The notes under the pieces: model-generated
The model's database searches: none
Told to the model about the DNA's origin: nothing
What the model saw: the letters and a program-made list of their open reading frames with translations, nothing else
Assembly (NCBI GenBank): GCA_000955795.1
Contig: JYOB01000018.1
Span: 115,417 to 179,416 of the forward strand
Direction of reading: 5' to 3'
Length of the DNA stretch: 64,000 nucleotides
Source of the DNA: Burkholderiaceae bacterium 26
Lineage (GTDB): Bacteria > Pseudomonadota > Gammaproteobacteria > Burkholderiales > Burkholderiaceae
Made by a program: the position numbers and the translations under genes
Shown here: one piece after another, positions 19,092 to 28,954 of the stretch
Layout: every line of letters begins with the position of its first letter
Numbering within the stretch: the first letter of the stretch is position 1

Positions 19092-20057
19092 ATGCGAACG
19101 ACGGACTGGAACGACTGGGACACTTTTTGCACCGTGGCCACGCTCGGCAGCTTCACGCGTGCGGCCGATCGGCTGGGGTTGCCCAAGTCGTCGGTCAGCA
19201 CGGCGGTGTCGCGGCTGGAAGGCAAGATGGGCGTGCGCCTTTTCGAGCGCAGCACACGCCGCCTGCGCCTGACCGATGCCGGTGAAGCCCTGCTGCGCGA
19301 CGCCGGCCCATTGTTCCAGCGGCTGCGCGAAGTTTCGGAAGATGCCGCAGCGACGTTCCAGTCACCCGCCGGCACCTTGCGCATTGCCATGCCGTATGAG
19401 TTTGCCGCCAAGCAGCTCGCCGAGGTGGTGCTGGAAGTCATGCGCGAGCACACCGGCTTGCGCATCGAGGTGGATGTCGCGCCGCGCCAGATCGACCCGC
19501 TCGCCCAGGGCTACGACATCATGCTGACCGTGCCGCGCGGGCCGTTGCCCGATTCCGGCCTCGTCGCCCAGCGCGTCTTTGACTTGCGGCGCGCCGTGGT
19601 CGTCGCCCCGCAGCTGCTGGAGCGTCTTGGGCCGCTCACCCACCCAGACCAGCTCGCCGATTGGCCCTGCCTCGGTACCTCAAACGAAGCCGAATGGCAG
19701 TTCCGCACGCCCGGCGGCGAGACGATCAACCTGCCGCTGGACTTCCGCATGCGCACCTCCAACAGCGAGTTGCGCATGCAGGCCGCGATTGCGGGTCTGG
19801 GTGTCGCTCGCATCACCTCCGTGTTTGCTACCGACCTGATCGCTTCAGGCGCGCTTCAGGAAGTGCTGACGGATTTCCAATCCCCGCCGATGCGCGTGTA
19901 TGCCGTATTTCCAGGCCGCCGCCTGATGCCCGCCAAGGTCAAGGTCTTCATGGACGCCCTGCACCGCCGCATAGAGCATTCCCGCCAACACACCGACATG
20001 CGGCCCACCTTTGTCGACGAAGCTGCCGCTTCCTGGCCGCCTGAGTCGCTGCTCTGA
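19092..20057 (+). CDS. LysR family transcriptional regulator
   Basis: A 321-residue protein with an N-terminal helix-turn-helix (TLGSFTRAADRLGLPKSSVS) and an AaeR/CrgA-like effector domain. It is divergent from the DHA2 exporter with a 64-base intergenic region containing AATTTG and CAAATT arms about 30 bases apart. The probable target is the exporter; the inducer is unknown. The ATG at 19092 opens directly after an AT-rich stretch. Confidence 0.88.
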   Translation: MRTTDWNDWDTFCTVATLGSFTRAADRLGLPKSSVSTAVSRLEGKMGVRLFERSTRRLRLTDAGEALLRDAGPLFQRLREVSEDAAATFQSPAGTLRIAMPYEFAAKQLAEVVLEVMREHTGLRIEVDVAPRQIDPLAQGYDIMLTVPRGPLPDSGLVAQRVFDLRRAVVVAPQLLERLGPLTHPDQLADWPCLGTSNEAEWQFRTPGGETINLPLDFRMRTSNSELRMQAAIAGLGVARITSVFATDLIASGALQEVLTDFQSPPMRVYAVFPGRRLMPAKVKVFMDALHRRIEHSRQHTDMRPTFVDEAAASWPPESLL

Positions 20058-20090
20058 TTTTCAATCTTCCTTTTTTATCTACGCAAAGCC

Positions 20091-20570
20091 ATGCGCCCGT
20101 TCACCAAATTCCCCGTCTTGATTGCCGCGCTCGCTCTGAGCACCGTTGGCTGCTCTCGCGCCGAAGATATCGGCAGCGTCAGCACCAATTTCCGCATCAC
20201 GGGCTCTGACAAGATCGTCATCGAAGCCTTTGACGATCCGCTCGTGCAGGGCGTGACCTGCTACGTCTCGCGGGCCCGCACCGGCGGCATCAAGGGCACG
20301 CTGGGCGTGGCCGAAGACGTGAGCGAAGCCGCCGTGGCCTGCCGCCAAGTCGGTGACATCAGCTTCGTCAAGCCCCTGCCGCAGCAGGACGACATGTTCA
20401 CGCAGCGACTGTCGCTCGACTTCAAGACGCTGCACGTGGTGCGCACGGTCGATCGCAAGCGTAACGTGCTGGTCTATCTGACGTATTCAGACAAGGTCAT
20501 TTCGGGCAGCCCGAAGAACAGTGTGACGGCGGTGCCGATCCCGGCCAGCCAACCCATTCCCGTCAAGTGA
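20091..20570 (+). CDS. creA: CreA family protein
   Basis: A 159-residue exported protein. A signal peptide with a possible lipobox (S-T-V-G-C, Cys21) is followed by the CreA domain, with VEAFDDPLVQGVTCYVSRAR-like and GDISFVKPL segments. CreA is widespread in proteobacteria, and its biochemical role is not established. It lies 33 bases after the LysR gene on the same strand; a link in function is not evident. Confidence 0.88.
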   Translation: MRPFTKFPVLIAALALSTVGCSRAEDIGSVSTNFRITGSDKIVIEAFDDPLVQGVTCYVSRARTGGIKGTLGVAEDVSEAAVACRQVGDISFVKPLPQQDDMFTQRLSLDFKTLHVVRTVDRKRNVLVYLTYSDKVISGSPKNSVTAVPIPASQPIPVK

Positions 20571-20665
20571 GACGCAAGGCGTATAGAAAGCGGTGACCGC
20601 ACCACATTGGTGCGGCGCAACGCCAGCGTGGTGGCCGAGCAACGATAGACGGCGCAAAAGGGGTG

Positions 20666-20740
20666 CATACGTAAGCCTACGTATGGTGCATTGCGTCATC
20701 TGGTGTATGATCAGGGTATTCCCTAACCGGGATTTCCCTA
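20666..20740 (+). promoter_or_regulatory. Palindromes and probable promoter of small gene
   Basis: Three inverted repeats precede the next gene: CATACGTA-AGCC-TACGTATG (20666-20685, 8-base arms), AGGG-TATT-CCCT (20713-20724) and GGG-ATTT-CCC (20729-20738). A TATGAT hexamer (20706-20711) could be the -10 box; no good -35 box is seen, and its expected place is near the first palindrome. The last two palindromes match the architecture in front of the small gene at 6910. Confidence 0.55.
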
Positions 20741-20751
20741 AGAGGCCAATC

Positions 20752-20928
20752 ATGCAAAACACGAACGACCTGAAGCTGACCGATCAACTCGAACGCGAAC
20801 TGATCGAGCGCGAAATGTCCGAAGGTATCTACTACTATCGCCGTCCGAGCGGCCAATCGTTCTCGTTCGCCCAGTTCTTCTCGGCAATCGCGAACCTGTT
20901 TGGCACGCACCGCACCGCCAAGGCCTAA
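20752..20928 (+). CDS. 58-residue protein of unknown function
   Basis: The ATG at 20752 follows AGAGG by 7 bases. The N-terminal half is charged and probably helical (DQLERELIEREMSEG), followed by YYYRRP and a short hydrophobic, Phe-rich stretch (FAQFFSAIANLF). It has no obvious sequence similarity to the 55-residue protein at 6910, but a related regulatory region. No family was recognised. Confidence 0.65.
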   Translation: MQNTNDLKLTDQLERELIEREMSEGIYYYRRPSGQSFSFAQFFSAIANLFGTHRTAKA

Positions 20929-21298
20929 CCCGCCACGCTATTGTTGATGGGCGTGTGCCCAGGTTAGCTGTATGCAGCAATCGCAGTTTCAGTAGCACCG
21001 TGCGCCGGCCGTGTGTCATCACACCCGCCGCCACACCCGCCAGGTCATGACCGCCTGGTGCCAATCGAGGGCCGGATTCCGGCCCTTTGTCATTTCTGCG
21101 GCATTTGTTTGGTTTGTCTGCGTGCCGCAGCATCGCCCTTTTTCCTCCGACCAGCTCACCGCGCTGCGGTTGTCTTCTGGTTCGCCTGTGCTTTACTGAG
21201 TAGAGCCGCGACCACCGATATCGAGACCACGCGCGCATCTTCGCAGCAACGAAGGCGCACAGCGTGGCACCCGGCGCCCATCCCCCAAGGAGACTCCC
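20929..21298. other. Intergenic region before the cox-like operon
   Basis: Apart from the terminator-like hairpin at 21,068, no feature is supported. The stretch from about 21,100 should contain the promoter of the operon starting at 21,299, but no convincing -35/-10 pair or operator could be singled out. Confidence 0.35.
21068..21091 (+). terminator. Terminator-like hairpin
   Basis: AGGGCCGGA and TCCGGCCCT form a 9-base inverted repeat around a single T (effectively a 7-base stem with a 5-base loop), followed by TTTGT. The short T-tract makes it a moderate candidate for ending transcription of the small gene. Confidence 0.5.
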
Positions 21299-21826
21299 AT
21301 GGCGATCAGCCTCAAGCTGTCGGTCAACGGTGCGCCCGTCACCGTCAGTGTCGAACCCCATACCCTGCTAGTCCAATTGCTGCGCGAAAACTTGCGCCTG
21401 ACCGGCACGCACGTCGGCTGCGATACCGCGCAATGCGGCGCCTGCACCGTGCATATGAATGGGCGCGCGGTGAAGTCCTGCAACATCCTGGCCGTGCAGG
21501 CGGACGGCGCCGAGGTGACCACCATCGAAGGCCTGTCGAAAGACGGCGCGCTGCACCCGATGCAGGAAGCCTTTCGCCAATGCCACGGCCTGCAATGCGG
21601 CTTCTGTACACCGGGCATGGTGATGGCCGCCACGGCGCTGGTTGCACAACACCCGCATCCCGATGAACACACGGTGCGTGAGCAGCTCGACGGAAATCTT
21701 TGCCGCTGCACGGGTTATCACAACATCGTGCGGGCCGTGATGCACGGTGCCGAAGCCATGGCTGAAGCTGAGGGCGACGATGCCTCCCTGCAAAGCCTGG
21801 CCGCAGCGCGCGCCCACGCCGCCTGA
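21299..21826 (+). CDS. Molybdenum hydroxylase iron-sulfur subunit (CoxS-like)
   Basis: A 175-residue protein with two [2Fe-2S] clusters: the plant-type cluster at C41, C46, C49 and C61, and the helical one at C100, C103, C135 and C137. It carries electrons from the molybdenum site to FAD. AAGGAG precedes the ATG. It is the first gene of a seven-gene operon in the order S-L-M, which differs from the M-S-L order of the classical CO dehydrogenase operon. Confidence 0.92.
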   Translation: MAISLKLSVNGAPVTVSVEPHTLLVQLLRENLRLTGTHVGCDTAQCGACTVHMNGRAVKSCNILAVQADGAEVTTIEGLSKDGALHPMQEAFRQCHGLQCGFCTPGMVMAATALVAQHPHPDEHTVREQLDGNLCRCTGYHNIVRAVMHGAEAMAEAEGDDASLQSLAAARAHAA

Positions 21827-21845
21827 CCCGAGCGAGGAGACCACC

Positions 21846-24224
21846 ATGAACGCTCCCGCAGAACCCAACAACCACCTGATCGGTGCGTCCGTCAAACGCA
21901 AGGAAGATTTCCGCTTCCTGACAGGCGCCGGACAGTACACGGACGATGTCGTCCAGGCCCACCAGTCGTACGCGGTATTCCTGCGCTCGCCGTATGCACA
22001 TGCGCGCATCAAACACATCAATGCGGATGCCGCACGCAACCATCCGGGCGTGCTGGCCGTGCTCACAGGCGACGACCTGGCCGCCGACAAGGTGAACGGC
22101 CTGCCGTGCGGCTGGCTCATCCACAGCATTGACGGCACGCCAATGAAGGAGCCGCCCCACCCCGTGCTCGCGCAAGGCAAGGTGCGCCACGTGGGTGATC
22201 AGGTCGCGCTGGTGGTGGCTGAATCGGTGAAGATCGCCAAGGACGCCGTCGAGATGATCGACGTGGAATACGACGAACTGCCCGCCGTGGTCGACACTGC
22301 CACCGCAGATGCCGCCGGCACCGCCGTCCACGACGACGTGCCCAACAACACCTGCTACACCTGGGGCCACGGCGACAAGGCCGCCACCGATGCGGCGTTT
22401 TCCAAGGCCGCGCACGTGACGCAGCTCGACATCGTCAACAACCGGCTGATTCCGAACGCCATCGAGCCGCGCGCCGTCAATGCCAGCTATTCGCGCCAGG
22501 ACGACAGCTACACGCTTTACGTCGCCAACCAGAACCCGCACGTGGAGCGCCTGCTGATGTCGGCGTTCGTGCTGGGCCTGACCGAAGCCAAGGTGCGCGT
22601 GATTGCGCCGGATGTGGGCGGCGGATTCGGCTCGAAGATCTTCCTGTACCCGGAAGATGTGGCGCTTACTTGGGCATCGAAGAAGGTCGGCCGGCCGATC
22701 AAGTGGACGGCCGAGCGCTCCGAATCCTTCCTGACCGACGCGCATGGCCGCGACCACGTTACGCATGCAGAACTGGCGCTCGACGCGCAGGGCAATTTCC
22801 TCGCCATGCGCGTGCATACGACGGCCAACATGGGCGCGTATCTGTCGACGTTTGCGAGCAGCGTGCCAACCATCCTGTATGCGACGTTGCTTGCGGGCCA
22901 GTACAAGACGCCAGCCATCTATGCCGAGGTGAAAGCGGTATTCACAAACACCGCGCCCGTCGATGCGTATCGTGGCGCCGGCCGGCCTGAGGCGACGTAT
23001 GTGGTCGAGCGCCTCGTTGAAACTGCCGCGCGCGAGTTGCAAGTTGACCCGGCTGATCTGCGCCGCCGCAACTTCATCCGCACGTTCCCGTATGCCACGC
23101 CGGTTGGACTGACGTATGACACGGGCGACTACGAGCCGTGCCTGGACCGCGCCATCGAACTGGCCGATGTGAAGGGCTTTGCGGCCCGACGCGATGCCTC
23201 GCGCGCCAAGGGGCGGCTGCGCGGCATGGGCTATTCCTGCTACATCGAAGCGTGCGGGCTGGCGCCGTCGAACATCGCGGGGGCCCTTGGCGCGCGGGCT
23301 GGTCTGTTTGAAGCCGGCGAAATTCGTGTGCACCCGACGGGCTCCGTCACGGTTTTCACCGGCTCGCACAGCCACGGCCAGGGCCACGAGACGACGTTCG
23401 CGCAAGTGGTGGCCGATCGGCTGGGCGTGCCCATCGACAACATCGAGATCGTGCACGGTGACACCGGGCGCATCCCGTTCGGTATGGGCACGTATGGCTC
23501 GCGTTCGATTGCCGTGGGCGGCTCCGCCATCATGAAGGCACTCGACAAGATCGAGGCCAAGGCCAAGAAAATCGCCGCGCATCTGCTGGAGGCGTCGGCG
23601 GAGGACATCGAGTTCAAGGATGGCGTCTTCCGCGTGGCCGGCACCGATCGCACCAAGACCTTTGGCGAAGTGGCGCTCACGGCGTACGTGCCGCACAACT
23701 ACCCGCTCGACAAGCTCGAACCGGGGCTGGACGAAAACGCCTTCTACGATCCGACCAACTTCACCTACCCGGCCGGCGCGTACATCTGCGAAGTGGAGGT
23801 CGATCCTGATACCGGCGAAGTCCACATCGACCGCTTCGTCGCGGTGGACGATTTCGGCAACATCATCAATCCGATGATCGTCGAGGGCCAGGTGCACGGC
23901 GGGCTTGGCCAGGGGATCGGACAGGCGCTGATGGAAGCGTGCGTGTACGACGAGAACGGCCAGTTGCTGACCGGCTCGTACATGGACTACGCCATGCCGC
24001 GCGCGGACAACCTGCCCAGCTTTACGGTGGAAACCGCCAAGGGCACGCCGTGCACGCACAACCCGCTGGGCGTCAAGGGCTGTGGCGAAGCCGGCGCGAT
24101 CGGCTCGCCGCCGGCGCTGATCAACGCCATCGTCGACGCGCTGGCGCCACTGGGCGTGAAGGACATCCAGATGCCAGCAACGCCGCATCGTGTCTGGCAA
24201 ACCATTCAAGCGGCCAAGGCCTAG
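21846..24224 (+). CDS. Molybdenum hydroxylase large subunit, form II CoxL-like
   Basis: A 792-residue molybdopterin-cytosine-dinucleotide subunit. Visible motifs are [10 protein letters not shown] (residues 255-264), the active-site loop AYRGAGR (374-380) and the catalytic Glu748 in GCGEAG. Genuine CO dehydrogenases (form I) carry AYRCSFR with the Cys that binds copper; here that Cys is missing. The protein belongs to the form II group, whose substrates are mostly unknown (aldehydes, purines or other aromatic heterocycles are possible). ATG at 21846 follows GAGGAG. Confidence 0.9.
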   Translation: MNAPAEPNNHLIGASVKRKEDFRFLTGAGQYTDDVVQAHQSYAVFLRSPYAHARIKHINADAARNHPGVLAVLTGDDLAADKVNGLPCGWLIHSIDGTPMKEPPHPVLAQGKVRHVGDQVALVVAESVKIAKDAVEMIDVEYDELPAVVDTATADAAGTAVHDDVPNNTCYTWGHGDKAATDAAFSKAAHVTQLDIVNNRLIPNAIEPRAVNASYSRQDDSYTLYVANQNPHVERLLMSAFVLGLTEAKVRVIAPDVGGGFGSKIFLYPEDVALTWASKKVGRPIKWTAERSESFLTDAHGRDHVTHAELALDAQGNFLAMRVHTTANMGAYLSTFASSVPTILYATLLAGQYKTPAIYAEVKAVFTNTAPVDAYRGAGRPEATYVVERLVETAARELQVDPADLRRRNFIRTFPYATPVGLTYDTGDYEPCLDRAIELADVKGFAARRDASRAKGRLRGMGYSCYIEACGLAPSNIAGALGARAGLFEAGEIRVHPTGSVTVFTGSHSHGQGHETTFAQVVADRLGVPIDNIEIVHGDTGRIPFGMGTYGSRSIAVGGSAIMKALDKIEAKAKKIAAHLLEASAEDIEFKDGVFRVAGTDRTKTFGEVALTAYVPHNYPLDKLEPGLDENAFYDPTNFTYPAGAYICEVEVDPDTGEVHIDRFVAVDDFGNIINPMIVEGQVHGGLGQGIGQALMEACVYDENGQLLTGSYMDYAMPRADNLPSFTVETAKGTPCTHNPLGVKGCGEAGAIGSPPALINAIVDALAPLGVKDIQMPATPHRVWQTIQAAKA

Positions 24225-24239
24225 GCAAAGGAGCCCACC

Positions 24240-25046
24240 ATGTACGATTTCGAGTACCAGAAAGCCACCGACGCCCAGACCGCCGTCACCGCGCTGAAGA
24301 CGCACGCCGACGCCAAATACCTTGGCGGCGGGCAGAGCCTGCTGGCAGCGATGAAACTGCGGTTGGCACAGCCGTCTACCCTGGTGGATGTGACGCGCAT
24401 TCCGGGCATGTCAGGCATTCGCACGCAGCCCGGTGTGATCACGGTGGGCGCGGCCACACGCCATGCCGATGTGGCGGACAACGCCGACATCGCTCGCATG
24501 CTGCCCGCGCTGGGGGAACTGGCCGGCGGCATCGGCGACCGACAAGTGCGCGCGATGGGCACGCTCGGCGGCTCGCTCGCCAACAACGATCCGGCGGCGT
24601 GCTACCCGGCCGCTGTGCTGGGCCTGAACGCCACCGTCGTCACCGAGCGGCGCAACATCGCGGCGGACGACTTTTTCCTCGGCATGTATGAGACCGCGCT
24701 GGCCGCGGACGAACTCATCACCGAGGTGCAGTTTCCCGTGCCGGACCAGGCGGCCTACGTGAAATTCCGCAACCCGGCGTCGCGCTTTGCGCTGGTGGGC
24801 GTATTCATCAGTCGCAAGGGCAACAATGTGCGTGTGGCGGTCACGGGCGCGGCGCCGTGCGTGTTCCGTTGCACGCCGTTGGAGCAGGCGCTGGCCGCCA
24901 GCTTTACAGCAGAAGCGGCACGCAAGGTGGTGGTGCCCGCTGACGATCTGGTAGGCGATCTGCATGCCTCGCCGGAGTACCGGGCGCACCTCATTCCGGT
25001 ATTGACGGCGCGCGCGGTCGAACAGGCATTGACGCACCATCACTGA
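24240..25046 (+). CDS. Molybdenum hydroxylase FAD subunit (CoxM-like)
   Basis: A 268-residue FAD-binding protein. The two family motifs AKYLGGGQSLL (about residue 25) and TLGGSLANNDPAACYPA (about residue 110) contact the cofactor. It receives electrons from the iron-sulfur subunit and passes them to an unknown acceptor. AAGGAG lies 7 bases upstream of the ATG. Third gene of the operon. Confidence 0.92.
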   Translation: MYDFEYQKATDAQTAVTALKTHADAKYLGGGQSLLAAMKLRLAQPSTLVDVTRIPGMSGIRTQPGVITVGAATRHADVADNADIARMLPALGELAGGIGDRQVRAMGTLGGSLANNDPAACYPAAVLGLNATVVTERRNIAADDFFLGMYETALAADELITEVQFPVPDQAAYVKFRNPASRFALVGVFISRKGNNVRVAVTGAAPCVFRCTPLEQALAASFTAEAARKVVVPADDLVGDLHASPEYRAHLIPVLTARAVEQALTHHH

Positions 25047-25065
25047 GCGCCCGCCAAGGAACGGC

Positions 25066-25962
25066 ATGCCAGTCGATTCCATCGACAACTGCATCGCGCA
25101 ACTGCAAGGCCAAGGCTATTTCGCCAGCCGTGAGCTGGCCACGGCCTTGTTTCTTGCGTTGCGCATGCAGCGGCCGCTGTTTCTCGAAGGCGAGCCCGGC
25201 GTCGGCAAGACCGAGCTCGCGAAGGCGGCGGCGGGACTGCTCGGCACGTCGCTGCTGCGGCTGCAGTGTTACGAAGGGCTCGACACCGCCAGCGCGCTCT
25301 ATGAATGGGATTACCCGCGCCAGATCATGGCGCTGCGGCTGGCCGAGGCCGTCGGCGAGAAGCCACGCGCCGACACGCTCTATCGCGACGAATTCCTTCT
25401 CAAGCGCCCGTTGCTGCAGGCGCTGCTACCCGACCCGCTCCATCCCGAGACACCGCGCGTTCTGCTGATCGACGAGATCGACCGCGCTGACGAACCGTTC
25501 GAGGCGTTTTTGCTGGAGCTGCTGTCGGACTTCCAGGTGTCGATTCCTGAATTTGGCACGGTGCGCGCGCAGGTGATTCCGCTGGTCATCATGACGTCCA
25601 ACCGCACACGCGAGGTGCACGACGCGCTCAAGCGGCGCTGCCTGTATCAATGGATCGGCTACCCGGATAAGGCACGAGAGCTGCAGATCGTGGCGCAGCG
25701 CGCGCCCGAGACCTCTGCCCGCCTGCAGCAGCGTGCGGTCGATTTCGTGCACCGCCTGCGCGGCATCGACCTGTTCAAGGCGCCGGGCATTGCCGAAGCC
25801 ATCGACTGGTGCCGCGCCTTGGCGGCGCTCAACGTGACCGAGCTTGATCCGCAGTCCGTGCAGGACACGCTGGGCGTGCTGCTCAAGTACCAGGACGACC
25901 TGGCACGCGTCGATACGCAAACCATCGAGCAACTGCTGGCCGCGCCCGCGCTGCCGGAGTAA
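25066..25962 (+). CDS. MoxR-type AAA+ ATPase (CoxD-like)
   Basis: A 298-residue AAA+ protein with Walker A GEPGVGKT (residues 42-49), Walker B LLIDEIDRAD (about 133-142) and a sensor segment MTSNRTREVHDALKRR. In CO dehydrogenase operons the corresponding CoxD is a chaperone needed for building the active site. Pairing with the next gene, a VWA protein, is typical for MoxR systems. Fourth gene of the operon. Confidence 0.92.
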   Translation: MPVDSIDNCIAQLQGQGYFASRELATALFLALRMQRPLFLEGEPGVGKTELAKAAAGLLGTSLLRLQCYEGLDTASALYEWDYPRQIMALRLAEAVGEKPRADTLYRDEFLLKRPLLQALLPDPLHPETPRVLLIDEIDRADEPFEAFLLELLSDFQVSIPEFGTVRAQVIPLVIMTSNRTREVHDALKRRCLYQWIGYPDKARELQIVAQRAPETSARLQQRAVDFVHRLRGIDLFKAPGIAEAIDWCRALAALNVTELDPQSVQDTLGVLLKYQDDLARVDTQTIEQLLAAPALPE

Positions 25963-25965
25963 GGC

Positions 25966-27198
25966 ATGCAAGCGACCGTGCCGATGCAGCTCCCGATGCT
26001 GGCGCGCAACGTGACGCACTTCGTGCGGCTGCTGCGCAACGCCGGCATGCCGCTGGCGCCCTCGCGCGCCGTGGATGCCATCGAAGCCCTGAGCCATATC
26101 GACATCGGCCGCCGCGACGACGTAAAGGCTGCGCTGTCTGCCCTGCTCGTCTCGCATCCCGACGAACGCACGCTGTTCGATGCCGCCTTCAACGTGTTCT
26201 GGCGCGATCCGGACTGGGAAGGCAAGCTGCGCGCGCTGTTGCTGCCCAAGGTGCGTGGCGGCATTCCCGCAGCGCGCAGCAACCGCCTGGCCGATGCCCT
26301 GCGCGCGCAGCCGTCGACCAACCTTCCGCCGGGCCCGAAGCCCGATGGCGAACGCCATGACATCGTGGCGCCGCTGGCGTTTTCTGCAAACGAGGCCCTG
26401 CGCACGCGCGATTTCGACACGCTCAACGCTGCGGAATGGCGCACGCTACAACACATGATCCGCCGCCGGCGCGTACATCTGGCGCAGGAGCGCACGCGCC
26501 GGCTCAAAGCAGCCTCGCGCGGGCGGCATCCGGACCTGCGTGCGACCGCCCGCCAGGCAGTTCGCGCCGGGGGCGAATGGACCGGCTGGAAATACCGCCA
26601 GCCCGTCGATCGCACACCGCCGCTGGTACTGCTGCTCGACATCTCGGGATCGATGAGCCGCTATTCGCGCGCCGTGCTGTATTACTGCCACGCGCTGGTG
26701 CAATCGCGCGAGCGCATCCAGGCCTTCCTGTTCGGCACGCGGCTGACGAACGTCTCGCGGCAGCTGCGCGAGCGTGATCCGGATGTCGCCGTGCAAGCCA
26801 TCGCGCAGCTTGTGCCAGATTGGTCGGGCGGCACGCGCATCGGCACAGCGCTGGCAGAGTTCAATCGCCAATGGGCGCGCCGCACGCTGTCCGGCCGTGC
26901 CACCGTCCTGCTCGTGACGGACGGGCTCGACCATGAGCATATCGACCTGCTCGACACCGAGATGGCGCGCCTCGCGCGCTTTGCCCATCGCATCGTCTGG
27001 CTCAACCCGCTGCTGCGCTTTGCCGGTTTTGAGCCGCGGGCACGTGGCGTGCGGGCCATCCTGCCGCATGTCGATGTGATGGTGCCGGCGCACCATTTCG
27101 ACAGCCTGGCTGCGCTGGAGCACGAATTGGCGCATGCTCGCCGCACGCGCAACCCCCGCCCCCCAACCCCAGCCCGATCGACCGCGCCATGGAACTGA
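25966..27198 (+). CDS. VWA domain protein (CoxE-like)
   Basis: A 410-residue cytoplasmic protein. The C-terminal half is a von Willebrand factor A domain with the metal-binding motif DISGSMS (near residue 226) and SGGTRIG and TDGLDH further on. The N-terminal half matches CoxE proteins. It begins 3 bases after the MoxR gene and overlaps the next gene by 10 bases. Known MoxR-VWA pairs act together in metal-centre maturation; that role is inferred here. Confidence 0.9.
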   Translation: MQATVPMQLPMLARNVTHFVRLLRNAGMPLAPSRAVDAIEALSHIDIGRRDDVKAALSALLVSHPDERTLFDAAFNVFWRDPDWEGKLRALLLPKVRGGIPAARSNRLADALRAQPSTNLPPGPKPDGERHDIVAPLAFSANEALRTRDFDTLNAAEWRTLQHMIRRRRVHLAQERTRRLKAASRGRHPDLRATARQAVRAGGEWTGWKYRQPVDRTPPLVLLLDISGSMSRYSRAVLYYCHALVQSRERIQAFLFGTRLTNVSRQLRERDPDVAVQAIAQLVPDWSGGTRIGTALAEFNRQWARRTLSGRATVLLVTDGLDHEHIDLLDTEMARLARFAHRIVWLNPLLRFAGFEPRARGVRAILPHVDVMVPAHHFDSLAALEHELAHARRTRNPRPPTPARSTAPWN

Positions 27199-27866
27199 CC
27201 CAGACCCATCTCTTGCCCGTGCCACTCCAGACCGCCTGGGATGCGCTGAACGACCCAGCCGTGCTGCAACGTTGCATTCCCGGCTGCGAGAGCATCACCG
27301 CCGCCGAGGGAAGCACCAACCCCGCCTACGACGTCGCCATGACCGCCGCCGTCGGGCCCGTCAAGGCGCGCTTCAAGGGGCGCATGGAACTGTTCGATGT
27401 GGCGCCGCCGCGCAGCTACACACTGCATTTCGACGGCCAGGGCGGCGCGGCCGGCTTCGGCAAAGGCAGCGCGCAGGTGCAACTCACGCCCGAAGGCCCC
27501 ACGGTCACGCGGCTTTCTTACACCGCGACCGCGCAGGTGGGCGGCAAGCTTGCCCAAATTGGCTCGCGGCTCATCGATGGTGCTGCACGCAAGCTGGCCG
27601 ATGAATTCTTCCAGCGTTTTGCGGCCGAATTCGGCTCCGCAGATACGGCCGGCGCCGACGGACAGGCCGCGCCGCCCGTTGACGGCATGCCGGCCACGCA
27701 GGCAATTCCCGACCTCGCAGCCGGCCAACTGCAGGCTCACGGCGCACCGCCGGGCGCCGCCCCCAACGTCAGCCCTGCGCTGCAGCCGCGTAACCCATGG
27801 CCGTGGATCATCGTGGCGTTGGTGGCCGTGGCGGCCGCCTACCTGTTTTTGCACCACGGGGCATAA
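27189..27866 (+). CDS. CoxG-like SRPBCC protein with C-terminal anchor
   Basis: A 225-residue protein with an N-terminal START/SRPBCC domain (residues 1-150), a low-complexity Ala/Pro/Gly linker and one C-terminal transmembrane helix (PWIIVALVAVAAAYLFL). In the CO dehydrogenase system CoxG helps attach the enzyme to the membrane, and the tail anchor here fits such a role. Sixth gene of the operon. The ATG overlaps the VWA gene. Confidence 0.9.
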   Translation: MELTQTHLLPVPLQTAWDALNDPAVLQRCIPGCESITAAEGSTNPAYDVAMTAAVGPVKARFKGRMELFDVAPPRSYTLHFDGQGGAAGFGKGSAQVQLTPEGPTVTRLSYTATAQVGGKLAQIGSRLIDGAARKLADEFFQRFAAEFGSADTAGADGQAAPPVDGMPATQAIPDLAAGQLQAHGAPPGAAPNVSPALQPRNPWPWIIVALVAVAAAYLFLHHGA

Positions 27867-27922
27867 TCGGTGCATTCCCCGCAACAGAATCATCAAGCGC
27901 GCGAAAGCGCAGCCAACGCATC

Positions 27923-28954
27923 ATGGACAGCGTCGATCTTGAAGTCTTGAAAACCAGCGTGCGCTGGCTGGAACAGGGGCGGCGCGTGCTGCTCGTCACG
28001 GTGGTCAAAACGTGGGGCTCGTCGCCGCGGCCCGAAGGCGCAATGCTCGCGCTGCGCGATGACGGCGTAGTCATCGGCTCGGTTTCAGGCGGCTGCATTG
28101 AAGACGACCTCATCGACCGCGTGCGCCGTGAAGGGCTGCATTACACCAAGCCCGAAGCCGTCAAATACGGCATCAGCGCTGAAGAAGCGCACCGCTTTGG
28201 CCTGCCCTGCGGCGGCACGCTGCAACTTGTGCTTGAGCCCCTGAACGCCTCCAGCGGGATCGAAGCCCTGCTGCGCGCCGTGGAGGCCGGCCAGCTCGTC
28301 GCGCGCACGCTCGACATGGCGACCGGTGTGTCGACGCTGCAGCACGCCACCGTCACCGACGGCCTGCAATTTGACGAAGCGCGCCTCGTGACGATTCACG
28401 GACCGCGCTACCGGATGCTCGTCATCGGCGCGGGACAGCTTTCGCGCTACCTGTGCCAGATCGCCGTGGGGCTGGACTACCAGGTCACCGTTTGCGACCC
28501 GCGCGAGGAATACAGCGAAGAGTGGTCGATCCCTGGGGTGGCCATGGTCCGCACCATGCCCGACGATACGGTGATGGCCATGAAGCTCGACGAGCGCTGC
28601 GCCGTCATCGCCCTCACGCACGATCCCAAGCTCGACGACCTCGCGCTCATGGAAGCGCTCAAGACGCCCGCCTTCTACGTTGGCGCGCTCGGCAGCCGCC
28701 GCAACAACGCCAACCGCCGGGAGCGGCTGAAGGAATTCGACCTGAGCGATGCCGAGCTCGCGCGCCTGCATGGGCCGGTCGGCATTTACATCGGCAGCCG
28801 CACGCCGCCGGAAATCGCCATCTCGATCCTGGCCGAAGTGACAGCCGCCAAGAACGGCGTATCGCTGCCGACCATCCTGCAAGTCGAGGGCGCCAAGGCC
28901 GCGCGCGAGATCGCTGCCAATGCCACGTCGAGTTGCGCAGTGCCGCAAACTTGA
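27923..28954 (+). CDS. XdhC/CoxF family cofactor maturation protein
   Basis: A 343-residue protein with an N-terminal XdhC_CoxI domain (SVSGGCIEDDL, residues 53-63) and a C-terminal Rossmann domain (VIGAGQLSRYL). Members bind the molybdenum cofactor and handle its sulfuration and insertion into hydroxylases. Start at ATG 27923; the longer frame from 27797 overlaps CoxG and is not needed. Last gene of the operon. Together with the previous six genes it makes a self-sufficient enzyme and assembly set. Confidence 0.9.
   Translation: MDSVDLEVLKTSVRWLEQGRRVLLVTVVKTWGSSPRPEGAMLALRDDGVVIGSVSGGCIEDDLIDRVRREGLHYTKPEAVKYGISAEEAHRFGLPCGGTLQLVLEPLNASSGIEALLRAVEAGQLVARTLDMATGVSTLQHATVTDGLQFDEARLVTIHGPRYRMLVIGAGQLSRYLCQIAVGLDYQVTVCDPREEYSEEWSIPGVAMVRTMPDDTVMAMKLDERCAVIALTHDPKLDDLALMEALKTPAFYVGALGSRRNNANRRERLKEFDLSDAELARLHGPVGIYIGSRTPPEIAISILAEVTAAKNGVSLPTILQVEGAKAAREIAANATSSCAVPQT

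Noticed and set aside
21846..24224. Naming the large subunit carbon monoxide dehydrogenase
   Set aside because: The copper-binding loop AYRCSFR of true CO dehydrogenase is replaced by AYRGAGR.
21345..24305. A 986-codon open frame on the minus strand opposite the cox-like S and L genes
   Set aside because: It is the mirror of strongly coding plus-strand genes in GC-rich DNA. The translation is rich in His and Arg without recognisable domains.
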